DNA of 43,589 bases, taken from assembly GCA_022821545.1 (NCBI GenBank), contig JAJEDJ010000044.1, forward strand, positions 1 to 43,589, written 5' to 3'. A program made the translations under genes and the position numbers. How positions within the stretch are numbered: position 1 is the stretch's first letter; every line of letters starts with the position of its first letter. This document shows, piece after piece, positions 16,332 to 24,905 of the stretch. This stretch comes from Caldilineaceae bacterium. GTDB taxonomy: Bacteria; Chloroflexota; Anaerolineae; Caldilineales; Caldilineaceae. The notes under the pieces were generated by a model that saw only the letters and a list, made by a program, of their open reading frames with translations, ran no database searches and was not told where the DNA came from.

Positions 16332-17099
16332 GTGTCTGATGAGGTAAGCTTCGACCTTAGCGGCAAAGTCATGATCGTCACCGGCGCCGGCAAGGGAATC
16401 GGCAAATCAATTGCCGAAGCGGCAGCCCGCTACGGGGCCACGCTGGCTCTCGGCAGCCGCACTGTCAGTGAAAGTGAGGAGACTGCCCAGATGTGCCGCG
16501 ACCTCGGCGCGCAGGCTGAAGCCTGGCATCTCGACGTGACCGACCTGGAGAGCATCGACCGCTTTGTCACGCAGACGTGGGACAGATTCGGCCGCATCGA
16601 TTCGGTTGTCAACAATGCCGGCTACAACAGCCCGAAACCGGCCCTGGACTACACCGAAGAAGAGTTTGACTATATCTCGGACGTCAACTTCAAGGGCGCC
16701 TTCTTCATGTCAACGGCCTGCGCCCGCCGCATGATCGATGCAGGCATCGAAGGAAGCGTGATCGCCATCAGCTCCCAGGTTGGCGTAGTCGGCGGACCGC
16801 TGCGGTCGATCTACGCCTCGGCCAAGGGGGCGGTCGGCCAGATGACCCGCTCCCTGGCGGTCGAATGGGCGTCCCACGGCATAACAGTCAATGCGGTTGC
16901 GCCGACTTTTACGCGCACGCCGCTTTTGGAACAGGCGATCAAGAACCCTGATTTTGCCAAGAACCTGGAAAAGATCCCGATGGGACGAATTGCCGAGCCG
17001 CATGAAATCGCCGGCGCGATCATCTACATGGCATCCGACGCCGCGCGTATGGTGACCGGCCAGGTGCTCGTGGTCGACGGCGGCTACACGTCGGTCTGA
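16332..17099 (+). CDS. Short-chain dehydrogenase/reductase
   Basis: 255 residues, complete classical SDR: TGAGKGIG (17-24) for the cofactor, NNAG (94-97), catalytic Ser148 in AISSQVG, Tyr161 and Lys165 in YASAK, and a C-terminal VTGQVLVVDGGYTSV. It is closest in style to gluconate 5-dehydrogenase and FabG-like oxidoreductases. The start is GTG at 16332 with AAGGAG 7 nt upstream. A small inverted repeat (AACTCA/TGAGTT, 16284-16306) lies in the 54-bp gap before it. It likely oxidises a sugar-derived hydroxyl in the operon's pathway. Confidence 0.92.
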   Translation: MSDEVSFDLSGKVMIVTGAGKGIGKSIAEAAARYGATLALGSRTVSESEETAQMCRDLGAQAEAWHLDVTDLESIDRFVTQTWDRFGRIDSVVNNAGYNSPKPALDYTEEEFDYISDVNFKGAFFMSTACARRMIDAGIEGSVIAISSQVGVVGGPLRSIYASAKGAVGQMTRSLAVEWASHGITVNAVAPTFTRTPLLEQAIKNPDFAKNLEKIPMGRIAEPHEIAGAIIYMASDAARMVTGQVLVVDGGYTSV

Positions 17100-17187
17100 G
17101 GGATCAGCTTCGGTTGACTTAATTGCGTGCGGAAGTCGCTGTTGAAACGGTTGCAGTCCCGAAATCTCATTAGCTTCGGGAGTAAAA

Positions 17188-18312
17188 ATGCCAGACAAGC
17201 TACGTGCGGCAGTTATCGGCGTCGGCGGGATCTCCGCCAATCACATCCACGGCTATCTCGCCTGCGGGCGCTACGAGGTCGTTGCTCTGGCCGACCTGAG
17301 CGCCGAGGCCATGGCCGAAAAGAACGACCAGTTCGACATTGCCCCCTCCCACTACAGCGACGGCCGCGAGATGATGGAAAAGGAGCGGCCCGACGTCGTT
17401 TCGATCTGCACCTGGCACAAGGGTCATGCCCCCTGGACCGTTGCGGCCGCGGCCTATAAGCCCAAGGCGATTCTGTGCGAAAAGCCCATGGCGGACAGTG
17501 TCGGCGCCGCCGAACAGATGTTGATCGCATGCAGACGACATGACGTAAAGCTCGCCATCGGCCACCAGCGCCGCTTTCTTCCCGCTTACACGTTGGCCAA
17601 AGAGCTCATTTCCTGCAATGCCATCGGCGACGTCAACCTGATACAGAGCCTGGGCGGCGCCGGCCTGCCCAACTACAGCTCCCACCAGACGGACATGTAC
17701 CGCTACCTGCTGTCTGACGACGAGTGCGTCTGGGTGATGGGCAACATCGAGCGCAAGACCGACCAGCACGAGCGCGCGACGCGCATCGAGGACCGCGCCA
17801 TGGCAGTCTTTCAGTTCGCGGGCGGGCCGCGGGCAATGATCCTCAGCGATCTCGTACCGGATTACTACCAGGGCGCGCACATTTACGGTACTGACGGCAT
17901 GATCAGCATCACCACAGAGTCGCTGAACATCTTGAATGCAAAGAGCGGCGGTCGCTGGGAGAGTCATGTACCGGACGGCAGGTTTTACACTGTGGAAGAG
18001 ACTGGCAACCGCTTCGAATGGCAGGAAGCTGGAACCGCACAGGCGGATGAACTGGCAGATTGGGTGGAAGGCAAGGTCGACGCGCACAGAGGAGAGGGCG
18101 AGCATGGCTACAAGGCACTGGAGATGGTCCATGCCGTCTACGAGTCAGCCCGCATGCATGAGAAGGTGGAGATGCCCCTGCAGACACGCGTGAATCCCCT
18201 CGATCTGATGGTGGAATCGGGGCACTTGACGCCGCAGCGCCCCGGCAAGTACGATATACGCGCCTCGCACTTGCGAAACGATAATATGCTGGACGATACG
18301 CAAAACAGATAG
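17188..18312 (+). CDS. Gfo/Idh/MocA family oxidoreductase
   Basis: 374 residues. The N-terminal Rossmann motif is VIGVGGISANHIHGY; the catalytic Lys lies in LCEKPMAD (Lys99), and the family His/Asp region follows in the C-terminal alpha/beta domain (QTDMYRYLLSDDE). These enzymes use NAD(P) to oxidise sugars, inositols or their amino derivatives. The ATG at 17188 has GGGAG upstream. It is the third gene of the operon, and a second paralogue sits two genes later, so the pathway may contain two redox steps on ring carbons. Substrate unknown. Confidence 0.92.
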   Translation: MPDKLRAAVIGVGGISANHIHGYLACGRYEVVALADLSAEAMAEKNDQFDIAPSHYSDGREMMEKERPDVVSICTWHKGHAPWTVAAAAYKPKAILCEKPMADSVGAAEQMLIACRRHDVKLAIGHQRRFLPAYTLAKELISCNAIGDVNLIQSLGGAGLPNYSSHQTDMYRYLLSDDECVWVMGNIERKTDQHERATRIEDRAMAVFQFAGGPRAMILSDLVPDYYQGAHIYGTDGMISITTESLNILNAKSGGRWESHVPDGRFYTVEETGNRFEWQEAGTAQADELADWVEGKVDAHRGEGEHGYKALEMVHAVYESARMHEKVEMPLQTRVNPLDLMVESGHLTPQRPGKYDIRASHLRNDNMLDDTQNR

Positions 18313-18360
18313 ATATCATCTTTATCTCTTCGATGGGAATGCATACAGGAGGGCATGACC

Positions 18361-19329
18361 ATGAAACTCACGGCCGAACAATTCGAGCAATACGAAGACG
18401 AGGGCTACGTCATCGTTCGCGACGTTTTCGATCCTGAACAAGACATCGACCCAGTTATCGAAGAGTACAAGGGCGTGTTGGACAATCTGGCGCACGACCT
18501 GTATGACGCGGGGGAGACCAGTTCTCTCTACGAGGAACTACCCTTTGCCGAGCGGCTGATCGCCATCTACCAGGAAAGCGGCAAGATTCATGCGCAGTAC
18601 TTCGACTTCTCGCTGCCGCAGGGGAATGTAAAGCCGGATACGCCTTTCTGGGCCGGCCCGGCGGTCTTCGGCATGTTGACAAACGAAAGTCTGCTCGACT
18701 CCGTCGAGTCGATCCTTGGCGGCGAAATCTACTCCAATCCCGTGCAGCACGTCCGCCTGAAGCCGCCGGAGCATCTCACCCCAATCAACCCGGAGACGGG
18801 CCGCGTCATGCTGGGCAAGACTGTCGTTCACCAGGACCACGGCGTCGTGCGGCCGGAGGCCGACGAGACCCAGATGCTGACAGTCTGGTTTCCTCTTATG
18901 GATGTGAACGTGGAAAACGGCTGTCTCTGTGTCTGGCCGGGCAGTCACAAGCGAGGGCTGGTCGACCACTGCCCCACCAATCTCGGCCTCGCGGTTCCCG
19001 GCAAGCTGCTGGAAGGCAAAGCCCGGCCAATGATCATGAACAAGGGCGATGCCTTGCTGATGCATAAGCAGACACTGCACGCTTCCTACTCCAACAACAG
19101 CGATAGCATTCGCTGGAGCTTTGACATTCGCTACAACCCGACCGGACAACCGACGGGGCGGCCGGCCTTCCCGGGCTTTGTCGCGCGCAGCCGCAAGTAC
19201 CCGGACACGGTTCTGCGCGAACCGGCCTCATGGGAAAAGCTGTGGCGCGATACACGCGATCACATGGCGACAATCGAGGACGCGGGCAATTTCAACCGCT
19301 GGACGGAAGACAATCCCGTTTGCGCCTGA
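18361..19329 (+). CDS. Phytanoyl-CoA dioxygenase (PhyH) family protein
   Basis: 322 residues of an Fe(II)/2-oxoglutarate dioxygenase. The iron triad is visible as His157-Gln-Asp159 (VVHQDHG) and a distal His, most likely His240 in KQTLHAS; an Arg in SIRWSFDIRY would bind 2-oxoglutarate. The ATG at 18361 is chosen over 18355 because GGAGG (18348-18352) is 8 nt from it and only 2 nt from the earlier ATG. The bacterial PhyH family hydroxylates many small molecules, so phytanate is unlikely here. It sits between two Gfo/Idh/MocA genes, suggesting hydroxylation of a sugar-like substrate or its side chain. Confidence 0.92.
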   Translation: MKLTAEQFEQYEDEGYVIVRDVFDPEQDIDPVIEEYKGVLDNLAHDLYDAGETSSLYEELPFAERLIAIYQESGKIHAQYFDFSLPQGNVKPDTPFWAGPAVFGMLTNESLLDSVESILGGEIYSNPVQHVRLKPPEHLTPINPETGRVMLGKTVVHQDHGVVRPEADETQMLTVWFPLMDVNVENGCLCVWPGSHKRGLVDHCPTNLGLAVPGKLLEGKARPMIMNKGDALLMHKQTLHASYSNNSDSIRWSFDIRYNPTGQPTGRPAFPGFVARSRKYPDTVLREPASWEKLWRDTRDHMATIEDAGNFNRWTEDNPVCA

Positions 19330-19398
19330 CCCGAAGACAGAGCGGCTTTTCGAAGAGCCGCATATCCAAATGAGTTCTCAGCCAGGAGAGGTCCAGCG

Positions 19399-20418
19399 AT
19401 GACCAATGGTACGGGCGCGGCCCCACTTAGAATGGCCCAATACGGGACGAAGCACGGGCACGCCGCCGGCAAGCTGCAGGCGATGCTCGACTCGCCTGAC
19501 GTTGAGGTTGCCGGCCTCTTTGAGCCGGACAAGGTGCGCCGCTCCGAACTGGAAGGGAGCAGCGGCCCGTTCGGCCAGGTGCGCTGGTTCAACAGCGAAG
19601 AGGAGTTGCTGTCCGACAGTTCGATCGTTGCCGTGGCCTCCGAAGGCAAGAACGCAGAGAGTTTGCCCCAAACCGAAGCCATCGTCGACGCCGGCAAGCA
19701 CGTCTGGTACGACAAGCCCGCCGGCGAAGACTGGCCGGCCTGGCAGAGAGTGATGGGCAAGGCCCAATCACAAGATTTGCTCATCCAGATGGGCTACATG
19801 TTCCGCTACCAGAACGGCTTCAGCCAGGTCGCCGAGTGGGTACACAGTGGTCTCCTGGGCGACATCTATTGCACGCGGGCACATATGTCGACGAACGTCG
19901 AACCGAGCAGCCGCAGCGCCCTTGCCGTTCATCAGGGAGGCATCTTCTTCGATCTGGGCGGGCACATGCTCGACCAGGTCGTGTATTTGATGGGCAGGCC
20001 GACCCGTACAACCAGCTTCCTGCGCACGGACGGAACAGGGCCGGAATGCACCGACAACACGCTCGGCGTTCTCGAGTTCGACCGGGGCCTCGCCTTTGTA
20101 GACATCGCTGCGATGGAACCAAGGCCGGTGGCCAGACGCTTCGAGGTCTACGGAACTAGAGGCAGCGCCATCCTGCTCGATCCCTTTGAACCGCCGTATG
20201 CCATCAGACTGTGCCTGGAAGAGGCCGGCGAGGGATTCAGTGCCGGAGACCAGATCGTCCCGGTCCCAACACAGAGCCGGCAGCAGACCTACGAGGAAGA
20301 ACTGGTTGCATTTGTAGCAACCCTGCGCGGTGAGCAGCCCCCGGACCGCTCACCCGATCACGAACTCCTTGTGCAGGAGACCCTCCTGCGACTGACAGGC
20401 AGAATCGCGGACGGGTAG
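19399..20418 (+). CDS. Gfo/Idh/MocA family oxidoreductase (second paralogue)
   Basis: 339 residues with a modified N-terminus: RMAQYGTKHGHAAGKLQAML replaces the usual GxGxxG, as in a sub-group of Gfo/Idh/MocA proteins. The catalytic-lysine region reads HVWYDKPAGED rather than EKP, and HQGGIFFDLGGHMLDQVVYLM carries the conserved Asp and His of the substrate domain. The ATG at 19399 has AGGAGAGG upstream. It is the last gene of the plus-strand operon. The weakened dinucleotide motif could mean altered cofactor preference. Family firm, substrate unknown. Confidence 0.9.
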   Translation: MTNGTGAAPLRMAQYGTKHGHAAGKLQAMLDSPDVEVAGLFEPDKVRRSELEGSSGPFGQVRWFNSEEELLSDSSIVAVASEGKNAESLPQTEAIVDAGKHVWYDKPAGEDWPAWQRVMGKAQSQDLLIQMGYMFRYQNGFSQVAEWVHSGLLGDIYCTRAHMSTNVEPSSRSALAVHQGGIFFDLGGHMLDQVVYLMGRPTRTTSFLRTDGTGPECTDNTLGVLEFDRGLAFVDIAAMEPRPVARRFEVYGTRGSAILLDPFEPPYAIRLCLEEAGEGFSAGDQIVPVPTQSRQQTYEEELVAFVATLRGEQPPDRSPDHELLVQETLLRLTGRIADG

Positions 20419-20429
20419 CAGGCCCGTCC
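20409..20429 (+). terminator. Hairpin over the stop codon at the operon end
   Basis: GGACGGG (20409-20415), a 7-nt loop and CCCGTCC (20423-20429), a perfect 7-bp stem whose loop contains the TAG stop. It has no T-run, so it is a candidate transcript end or mRNA stabiliser only. Confidence 0.4.
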
Positions 20430-20484
20430 CACGCCTAGGCAGTCGCAGCAACCTCTTTGCTCGAAGTCAGTCGACTCCCCGTCA

Positions 20485-21846
20485 CTACGCGCGTGCGTGA
20501 CGCAAGCGAATGGACATATAGATCCTCTGCGAGCGCCGCCAAAGCCAGAAGTTGCGGACAATCGAGCCGAAGTTAAAGGCGGTTACGGCAATGATGACGC
20601 CGGGAACGCCGCAAAGAATGACCCCGCTTTCGGCGCACGGCCGCCCTCCCAGCAAGCTCCCCAGCGCCAGCAGCGCCGCGACCGTAGCCAGCGACAAGGC
20701 ATCCGCCTCCGTGATTCTCCTCGTCCGCTGACCATTTATCAGCGTACCCTGAAACAGACTGGAAAGCGCAGTCAGCGCTGGCAAGGGAATCACCAGCCAT
20801 AACGAGAACTTGGCCTGCTGCAACAGCTCCGGCGGAAGCGCTGCGATCCGGTTAAACCAGAATTCGCCAAGCGGCGTAATCGCCAGCGCCAGCGGGACTG
20901 CCGCCAGGATAAAGCCCAGCCGCCAAGTGAATCTTCGCAGTAGTTCGATCGACCCCGGCCTGTCCAACAGCACGATGACCGACTCTACGAAGGCATAGGC
21001 CGCGCTGTTCGTCATGAGCAGCACGCCATACAGAACGGGCCACAGCGCAAGCGAGCTTAGGGAATCCGGCATGCGGCTGAGGCTTGCGCCGACCAGCGGT
21101 TGAAGCAGGATCTGCATGAAAGTCGTAAGTACCAGCGGAAGGTAGAAGCGCAAGAACCGTCTCCAGGTCAGGGGCGGATCACCCGGAATCGTCGACAGCA
21201 GGTTCTTGCGCACGACCGGCCGCACGCGCCAGGTCGCATAGACGGCCTCGAAAACGACACCGGTCGAAATGGCGGTACTGGCGACGGTGACACCATCCCA
21301 TCTCAGCAGCCCGAAGAGTACCGCGGCCAGGATCACCTCAAGTATGAGCCGCATCACGGTCCCAAACGATACCGCGCGCGTCTGATCGCAGCGAATCAGA
21401 ACCCCGTACTGGAAGCGCCGTATTGCCAGGCTGGGGACGAAAGGGAGCATAATGCGAACGCCGCTGCGTACCGGCTCCGCAAGTTCCGCCGGCGCGGAAA
21501 TCAGGCCAAAGACAACGAGGTCAAAAGCCGGAGTAAAAGCGAGCAGAAAGTGGGCCGCAGTCAATCCGACACTGAGCCAGATCACGTAGCGGCGGCCTTG
21601 CCGGTAAGAGGCCTTGTCCCTGCTAAGCGCCGTGGAAGCGGACAGCGTGGAAATGGAAGGGGCGGAAAGAACGAGAACCAGCGAAAACGCCAGTCCCCAC
21701 GCTGCAAGCTGGACCTTGGGATCGAAACTGCGGGCCACGACCGCCGCCAGAATCGGCTGTTCCACGGTGATCATGAACCAGCTCAACGCCAGCGGCCACC
21801 AGGTCTTGAGGATACCACGCGTGGTAAGCTGGGGCGCCGCTGTCAT
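20485..21846 (-). CDS. MATE-like polytopic membrane protein
   Basis: 453 residues with about 12 hydrophobic segments and the overall look of the MATE/MOP transporter clan (TWWPLALSWFMITVEQPILA at the start, an internal repeat-like second half beginning at FLRFYLPLVLTTFMQILLQP). I see no decisive motif for drug/cation antiport versus lipid-sugar flipping. The ATG at 21846 is chosen since the longer ORF overlaps the upstream dehydrogenase gene. It follows that gene after 20 bp on the same strand, so they form an operon. Its job may be export or translocation of the dehydrogenase product (inference). Confidence 0.75.
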   Translation of the reverse strand: MTAAPQLTTRGILKTWWPLALSWFMITVEQPILAAVVARSFDPKVQLAAWGLAFSLVLVLSAPSISTLSASTALSRDKASYRQGRRYVIWLSVGLTAAHFLLAFTPAFDLVVFGLISAPAELAEPVRSGVRIMLPFVPSLAIRRFQYGVLIRCDQTRAVSFGTVMRLILEVILAAVLFGLLRWDGVTVASTAISTGVVFEAVYATWRVRPVVRKNLLSTIPGDPPLTWRRFLRFYLPLVLTTFMQILLQPLVGASLSRMPDSLSSLALWPVLYGVLLMTNSAAYAFVESVIVLLDRPGSIELLRRFTWRLGFILAAVPLALAITPLGEFWFNRIAALPPELLQQAKFSLWLVIPLPALTALSSLFQGTLINGQRTRRITEADALSLATVAALLALGSLLGGRPCAESGVILCGVPGVIIAVTAFNFGSIVRNFWLWRRSQRIYMSIRLRHARA

Positions 21847-21866
21847 TGCACAGATGTATTCGTTGC

Positions 21867-22865
21867 CTACTCGTTTTGCCAGTCCAGGAGGGTCCCCATC
21901 ATCCCCGGTTCCCAACGCGCCAGCGAACTGTAGGCAGTCGAAGCGTCTTGCCAGCTGAATCGATGGGTGGTAATCGGATCGACGACCAGCCGCCCGCTTG
22001 CGAGCAACCTGAGGGCAGTGTTTTCGTCGGCCTGGTGAGTCCACCAGCCCGGCGCCGAATCCAGGCGGGGTCTTGTGCTCTCATGGGCTCCGAGAACCGT
22101 AAGTCCTTTCTTGTGAACGTCCCGATAAAAGTTGACCGCCTCCGTATCTCCGCGCGTGCTGGCCAGCAGTACCACTCGCCCGCCGAATCGCGCCAGGTCA
22201 AAGGCCGCGGGAATGGCTTCGGGATGACCGGTTGCATCGATGACCAGCGCCGGGTCCTCTCCTCCGCACTGCGCGCGCAAGGCCGTCTTGAGCTCATCGC
22301 CGGCCGGCAAGGCGGCGTCAACGCCAAGCATGGCTGCATATTCGAGGCGGCGCAAATCTTTGTCGATAGAGACCACCGGCAGCCCGCCATTGAGACGGAC
22401 CAGCTGCATCGCCAGCAAGCCAACAGGGCCGCAACCGATGACCGCGGCCGGCTCCCCCAGTTCGACGCGCGCCTTGCGAACGCCCTGCATTGCGATTGAA
22501 GTGAGCCGGAAAAAGGCCGCTCGTTCGTTGGTGAGCCCGTTTGGAACATGATTGCAGTTTGAAACCGACACAGCTGCAAACATCTTGTGGTTGGCACGCG
22601 AGGCTACCCGGTCCCCAATCTGCCAGCCGTGGATACCCGGGCCGATGTCGACCACTTCGCCGATGTGGCTGTACCCCGTCTTCTGGGGATAACGGTCCGA
22701 CGTATTCGCAAGACCCAAGAGGAAGGCCCTCTCGGTACCAGGACTGATCAGGGATACAAGAGCCCTGATCAGAAGCTCGCCAGGTCCTGCCGACGGCATC
22801 TCGCAGACCCGCACGTCGGCGACGCCCCTCTCCACAAACAGGACTTCATAGTTATGCTTTGACAT
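21867..22865 (-). CDS. Zinc-less MDR-family dehydrogenase
   Basis: 332 residues with GroES-like and Rossmann domains (AAVIGCGPVGLLAMQLVRL). The place where MDR enzymes carry the catalytic-zinc Cys reads VSLISPGTER, and the GHE motif is replaced by TGYSHIGEV, so the catalytic zinc site is missing. This arrangement resembles the BchC-like/threonine-dehydrogenase-like branch, found with sugar and glycan genes. The ATG at 22865 has a GGA site. It is the first gene of a two-gene minus-strand operon with the MATE-like gene. A related zinc-less copy is at 32685-33692. Confidence 0.88.
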   Translation of the reverse strand: MSKHNYEVLFVERGVADVRVCEMPSAGPGELLIRALVSLISPGTERAFLLGLANTSDRYPQKTGYSHIGEVVDIGPGIHGWQIGDRVASRANHKMFAAVSVSNCNHVPNGLTNERAAFFRLTSIAMQGVRKARVELGEPAAVIGCGPVGLLAMQLVRLNGGLPVVSIDKDLRRLEYAAMLGVDAALPAGDELKTALRAQCGGEDPALVIDATGHPEAIPAAFDLARFGGRVVLLASTRGDTEAVNFYRDVHKKGLTVLGAHESTRPRLDSAPGWWTHQADENTALRLLASGRLVVDPITTHRFSWQDASTAYSSLARWEPGMMGTLLDWQNE

Positions 22866-22933
22866 GGTTGGTCCTTTGTGTCTTCAGACATACGGTAAGG
22901 TGCGGCAGTCTAATTCGTCACTTCATTTGCGCC

Positions 22934-22973
22934 GGCCCCGTTTGCTGCGCCATAAGCAGTCTCGGAACGGGCC
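22934..22973. promoter_or_regulatory. Imperfect hairpin in the divergent control region
   Basis: GGCC(C)CGTT (22934-22942) pairs with AACGGGCC (22966-22973) with a one-base bulge; inside, TGCT (22943-22946) pairs with AGCA (22955-22958). It lies between the zinc-less dehydrogenase and the Opp-type importer, in the 284-bp gap that also holds the promoter at 23054. Confidence 0.3.
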
Positions 22974-23053
22974 AACCGTCCGCCAAAGAGCCAGTATATC
23001 ACAGAAGGCAGAGGGGCAGAGTATGGTTTCGAGGCGAGTACGGGCCCTGAAAC

Positions 23054-23083
23054 TTGACAATTGGGGCTGCTGCGTGCGATTAT
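23054..23083 (+). promoter_or_regulatory. Sigma-70-type promoter of the Opp/Dpp-type importer
   Basis: A perfect -35 TTGACA (23054-23059), 18-bp spacer and GATTAT (23078-23083). Transcription would start near 23090, about 60 nt before the ATG at 23150, ruling out the longer reading frame that begins at 23054. Confidence 0.6.
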
Positions 23084-23149
23084 CTACCCGCTCCAAGAAG
23101 CGCAAGTGTCTCGGATTACATTCCAAACCTAAACCTACTGGAGGTACCA

Positions 23150-24808
23150 ATGTTCAGAAGCAAGATTTTGGGTCTTGTTATCGTTATCTCTCTGGCGCTG
23201 CTGGTTGCCTGCGCGGCCCCTGCCGCCGCGCCTGCCGCAGAAGAGGCGCCGGCGGAGTCTGAAGAACAAATGGCCTCGGAAGACGGCGAAGTCGAGCAGG
23301 TCCTGATAGGCGGTTTCGACGTCGGGCCGGGCGGCGATCCCCAGGGCGTACTCTACAACAACGGCGCCGGCAACGTCTGGTTCGTCAAGATCTTCACGCC
23401 GTTGATCATTATGGACTCCACTTTCTCCAACCACACGAGCGAGGCCGCGCTGGCGGTGAGTTGGGAGCCGAACGAGGACGCAACCGTTTGGACTTTCAAC
23501 CTGCGCGAGGGCGTCAAGTGGCATGACGGTGAGGATTTCACCGCCTCAGACCTGAAGTGGACCGCTGAATTCGTTTCGGCTCCTCAGGCCGCCGTGACCC
23601 ACTTCGGCATCAGTCAGCCCAAGCAGATCGTGGGCTGGACCGAGTACAACGCCGGCGAGGCGGACGAGATCGCCGGTATCCGGGTCGTTGACGATCTGAC
23701 GCTTGAGATCGAGCTCAACATTCCCAATCCCCGGTTCTACGACTCGGTGCGCGGTTTCTACGCTCTGCCCGAGCATGCCATCAATTTTGAACCCACCGAA
23801 ATCTTCAGCAGCGACTGGTGGTTCACCAACCCGGTCGGTACCGGCCCCTTCAAGTTCGACTCATACGAGAAGGACCAGTTCATGGCGCTTGCGCCCAATG
23901 AACTGTACTGGGACGGCGCGCCTGAACTGGACCAGCTGATCAACCGCTACTTCGTTGACGAGACGGCCGCCGTACTGGCGCTGGAAAGCGGGGACATCGA
24001 CTTCACCTACGTCAGCGCCGACGTGGCAAGCCGCTTCGCCGGCAACCCGGACTACCAGATTTTCTCGGGCCCGTCGTTCGTTACCAACATGTTCAACTAC
24101 AACTTCCTGAACGAACCGTGGTCGGACAAGCGGATTCGCCAAGCCTTCATGTACGGCATTGACCGGGCTTCGATCATCAGCGACGTGTTCAACGGCACTG
24201 CGCAGGCGACTCCCTGCCAGGACCCCTATCCCACCTTCTGGCCCGAAGACGCCAACTACTACGAGTACGACCCCGCAAAGGCGCGTGAGCTTCTTGCCGA
24301 AGCTGCCGCGGACGGCGTCACTCTCGAAGGCGTCAACCTGGACATCCCCACCTACTACACTTCGCAGCTGGCAAAAGACATTCTGACGGTGATGCAGGCC
24401 AACATGGCCGACGTCGGTGTAAGCGTCAATCCTACTTTCCTTGACGTTCCGACCTGGCGCACGGTTGTGGATGACAACGCCTCCGAATGGAACATCGCCT
24501 ATCGAGGCGCCGGCGGCGGCCCTGCATCCTACAGCCCAATCTGGTACGTCGCAGACAACCAGTGGGGGCTTGACGATCCGAACTATGTCGATCTGTTTGC
24601 AGCTATGGACGCGGCCCAGAATGCAGACGAGTACAGGGCTGCCCGCACCGCCCTCTGCAAGTATCAGAATGAAGAGGCCACCTTCGCTTACTGGTGGGTA
24701 TCCACACGTTACGGCATCGCGACCGTGGATATTGAAGACTTTCACTACTTCCCGGCCCCCGGCGGCGGACCCTACGTGGACCGCTCCCAGGACTGGAATA
24801 TGAAGTAA
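23150..24808 (+). CDS. Family 5 (Opp/Dpp/Nik-type) solute-binding lipoprotein
   Basis: 552 residues with a Sec signal peptide ending in lipobox LVAC (Cys21), then an Ala/Pro/Glu linker. The mature domain is a family 5 binding protein: AALAVSWEPNEDATVWTFNL, REGVKWHDGEDFTASDLKWT, TGPFKFDSYEKDQF, SDKRIRQAFMYGIDR and the C-terminal wall near YRAARTALCKYQNEE. These bind peptides but also oligosaccharides, nickel or opines, so a peptide ligand is not assured. The ATG at 23150 has GGAGG 5 nt upstream. It is first of a three-gene operon with two permeases. Confidence 0.93.
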   Translation: MFRSKILGLVIVISLALLVACAAPAAAPAAEEAPAESEEQMASEDGEVEQVLIGGFDVGPGGDPQGVLYNNGAGNVWFVKIFTPLIIMDSTFSNHTSEAALAVSWEPNEDATVWTFNLREGVKWHDGEDFTASDLKWTAEFVSAPQAAVTHFGISQPKQIVGWTEYNAGEADEIAGIRVVDDLTLEIELNIPNPRFYDSVRGFYALPEHAINFEPTEIFSSDWWFTNPVGTGPFKFDSYEKDQFMALAPNELYWDGAPELDQLINRYFVDETAAVLALESGDIDFTYVSADVASRFAGNPDYQIFSGPSFVTNMFNYNFLNEPWSDKRIRQAFMYGIDRASIISDVFNGTAQATPCQDPYPTFWPEDANYYEYDPAKARELLAEAAADGVTLEGVNLDIPTYYTSQLAKDILTVMQANMADVGVSVNPTFLDVPTWRTVVDDNASEWNIAYRGAGGGPASYSPIWYVADNQWGLDDPNYVDLFAAMDAAQNADEYRAARTALCKYQNEEATFAYWWVSTRYGIATVDIEDFHYFPAPGGGPYVDRSQDWNMK

Positions 24809-24825
24809 CAACCGACGGCGGCGAC

Positions 24826-24855
24826 GCTGGCGGCTCTATGCTTTGAGCCGTCAGC
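24826..24855 (+). promoter_or_regulatory. Intercistronic hairpin after the binding-protein gene
   Basis: An 11-bp stem with one G-T wobble: GCTGGCGGCTC (24826-24836), 8-nt loop, GAGCCGTCAGC (24845-24855). With no T-run it is more likely an mRNA-stabilising or attenuating element that keeps binding-protein mRNA above permease mRNA, a common pattern in ABC importer operons. Confidence 0.55.
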
Positions 24856-24905
24856 ACTGCCGCTCCGATTGACTTCAGGTCTCTTCCCCACCGCTTCTCG
24901 CATCA

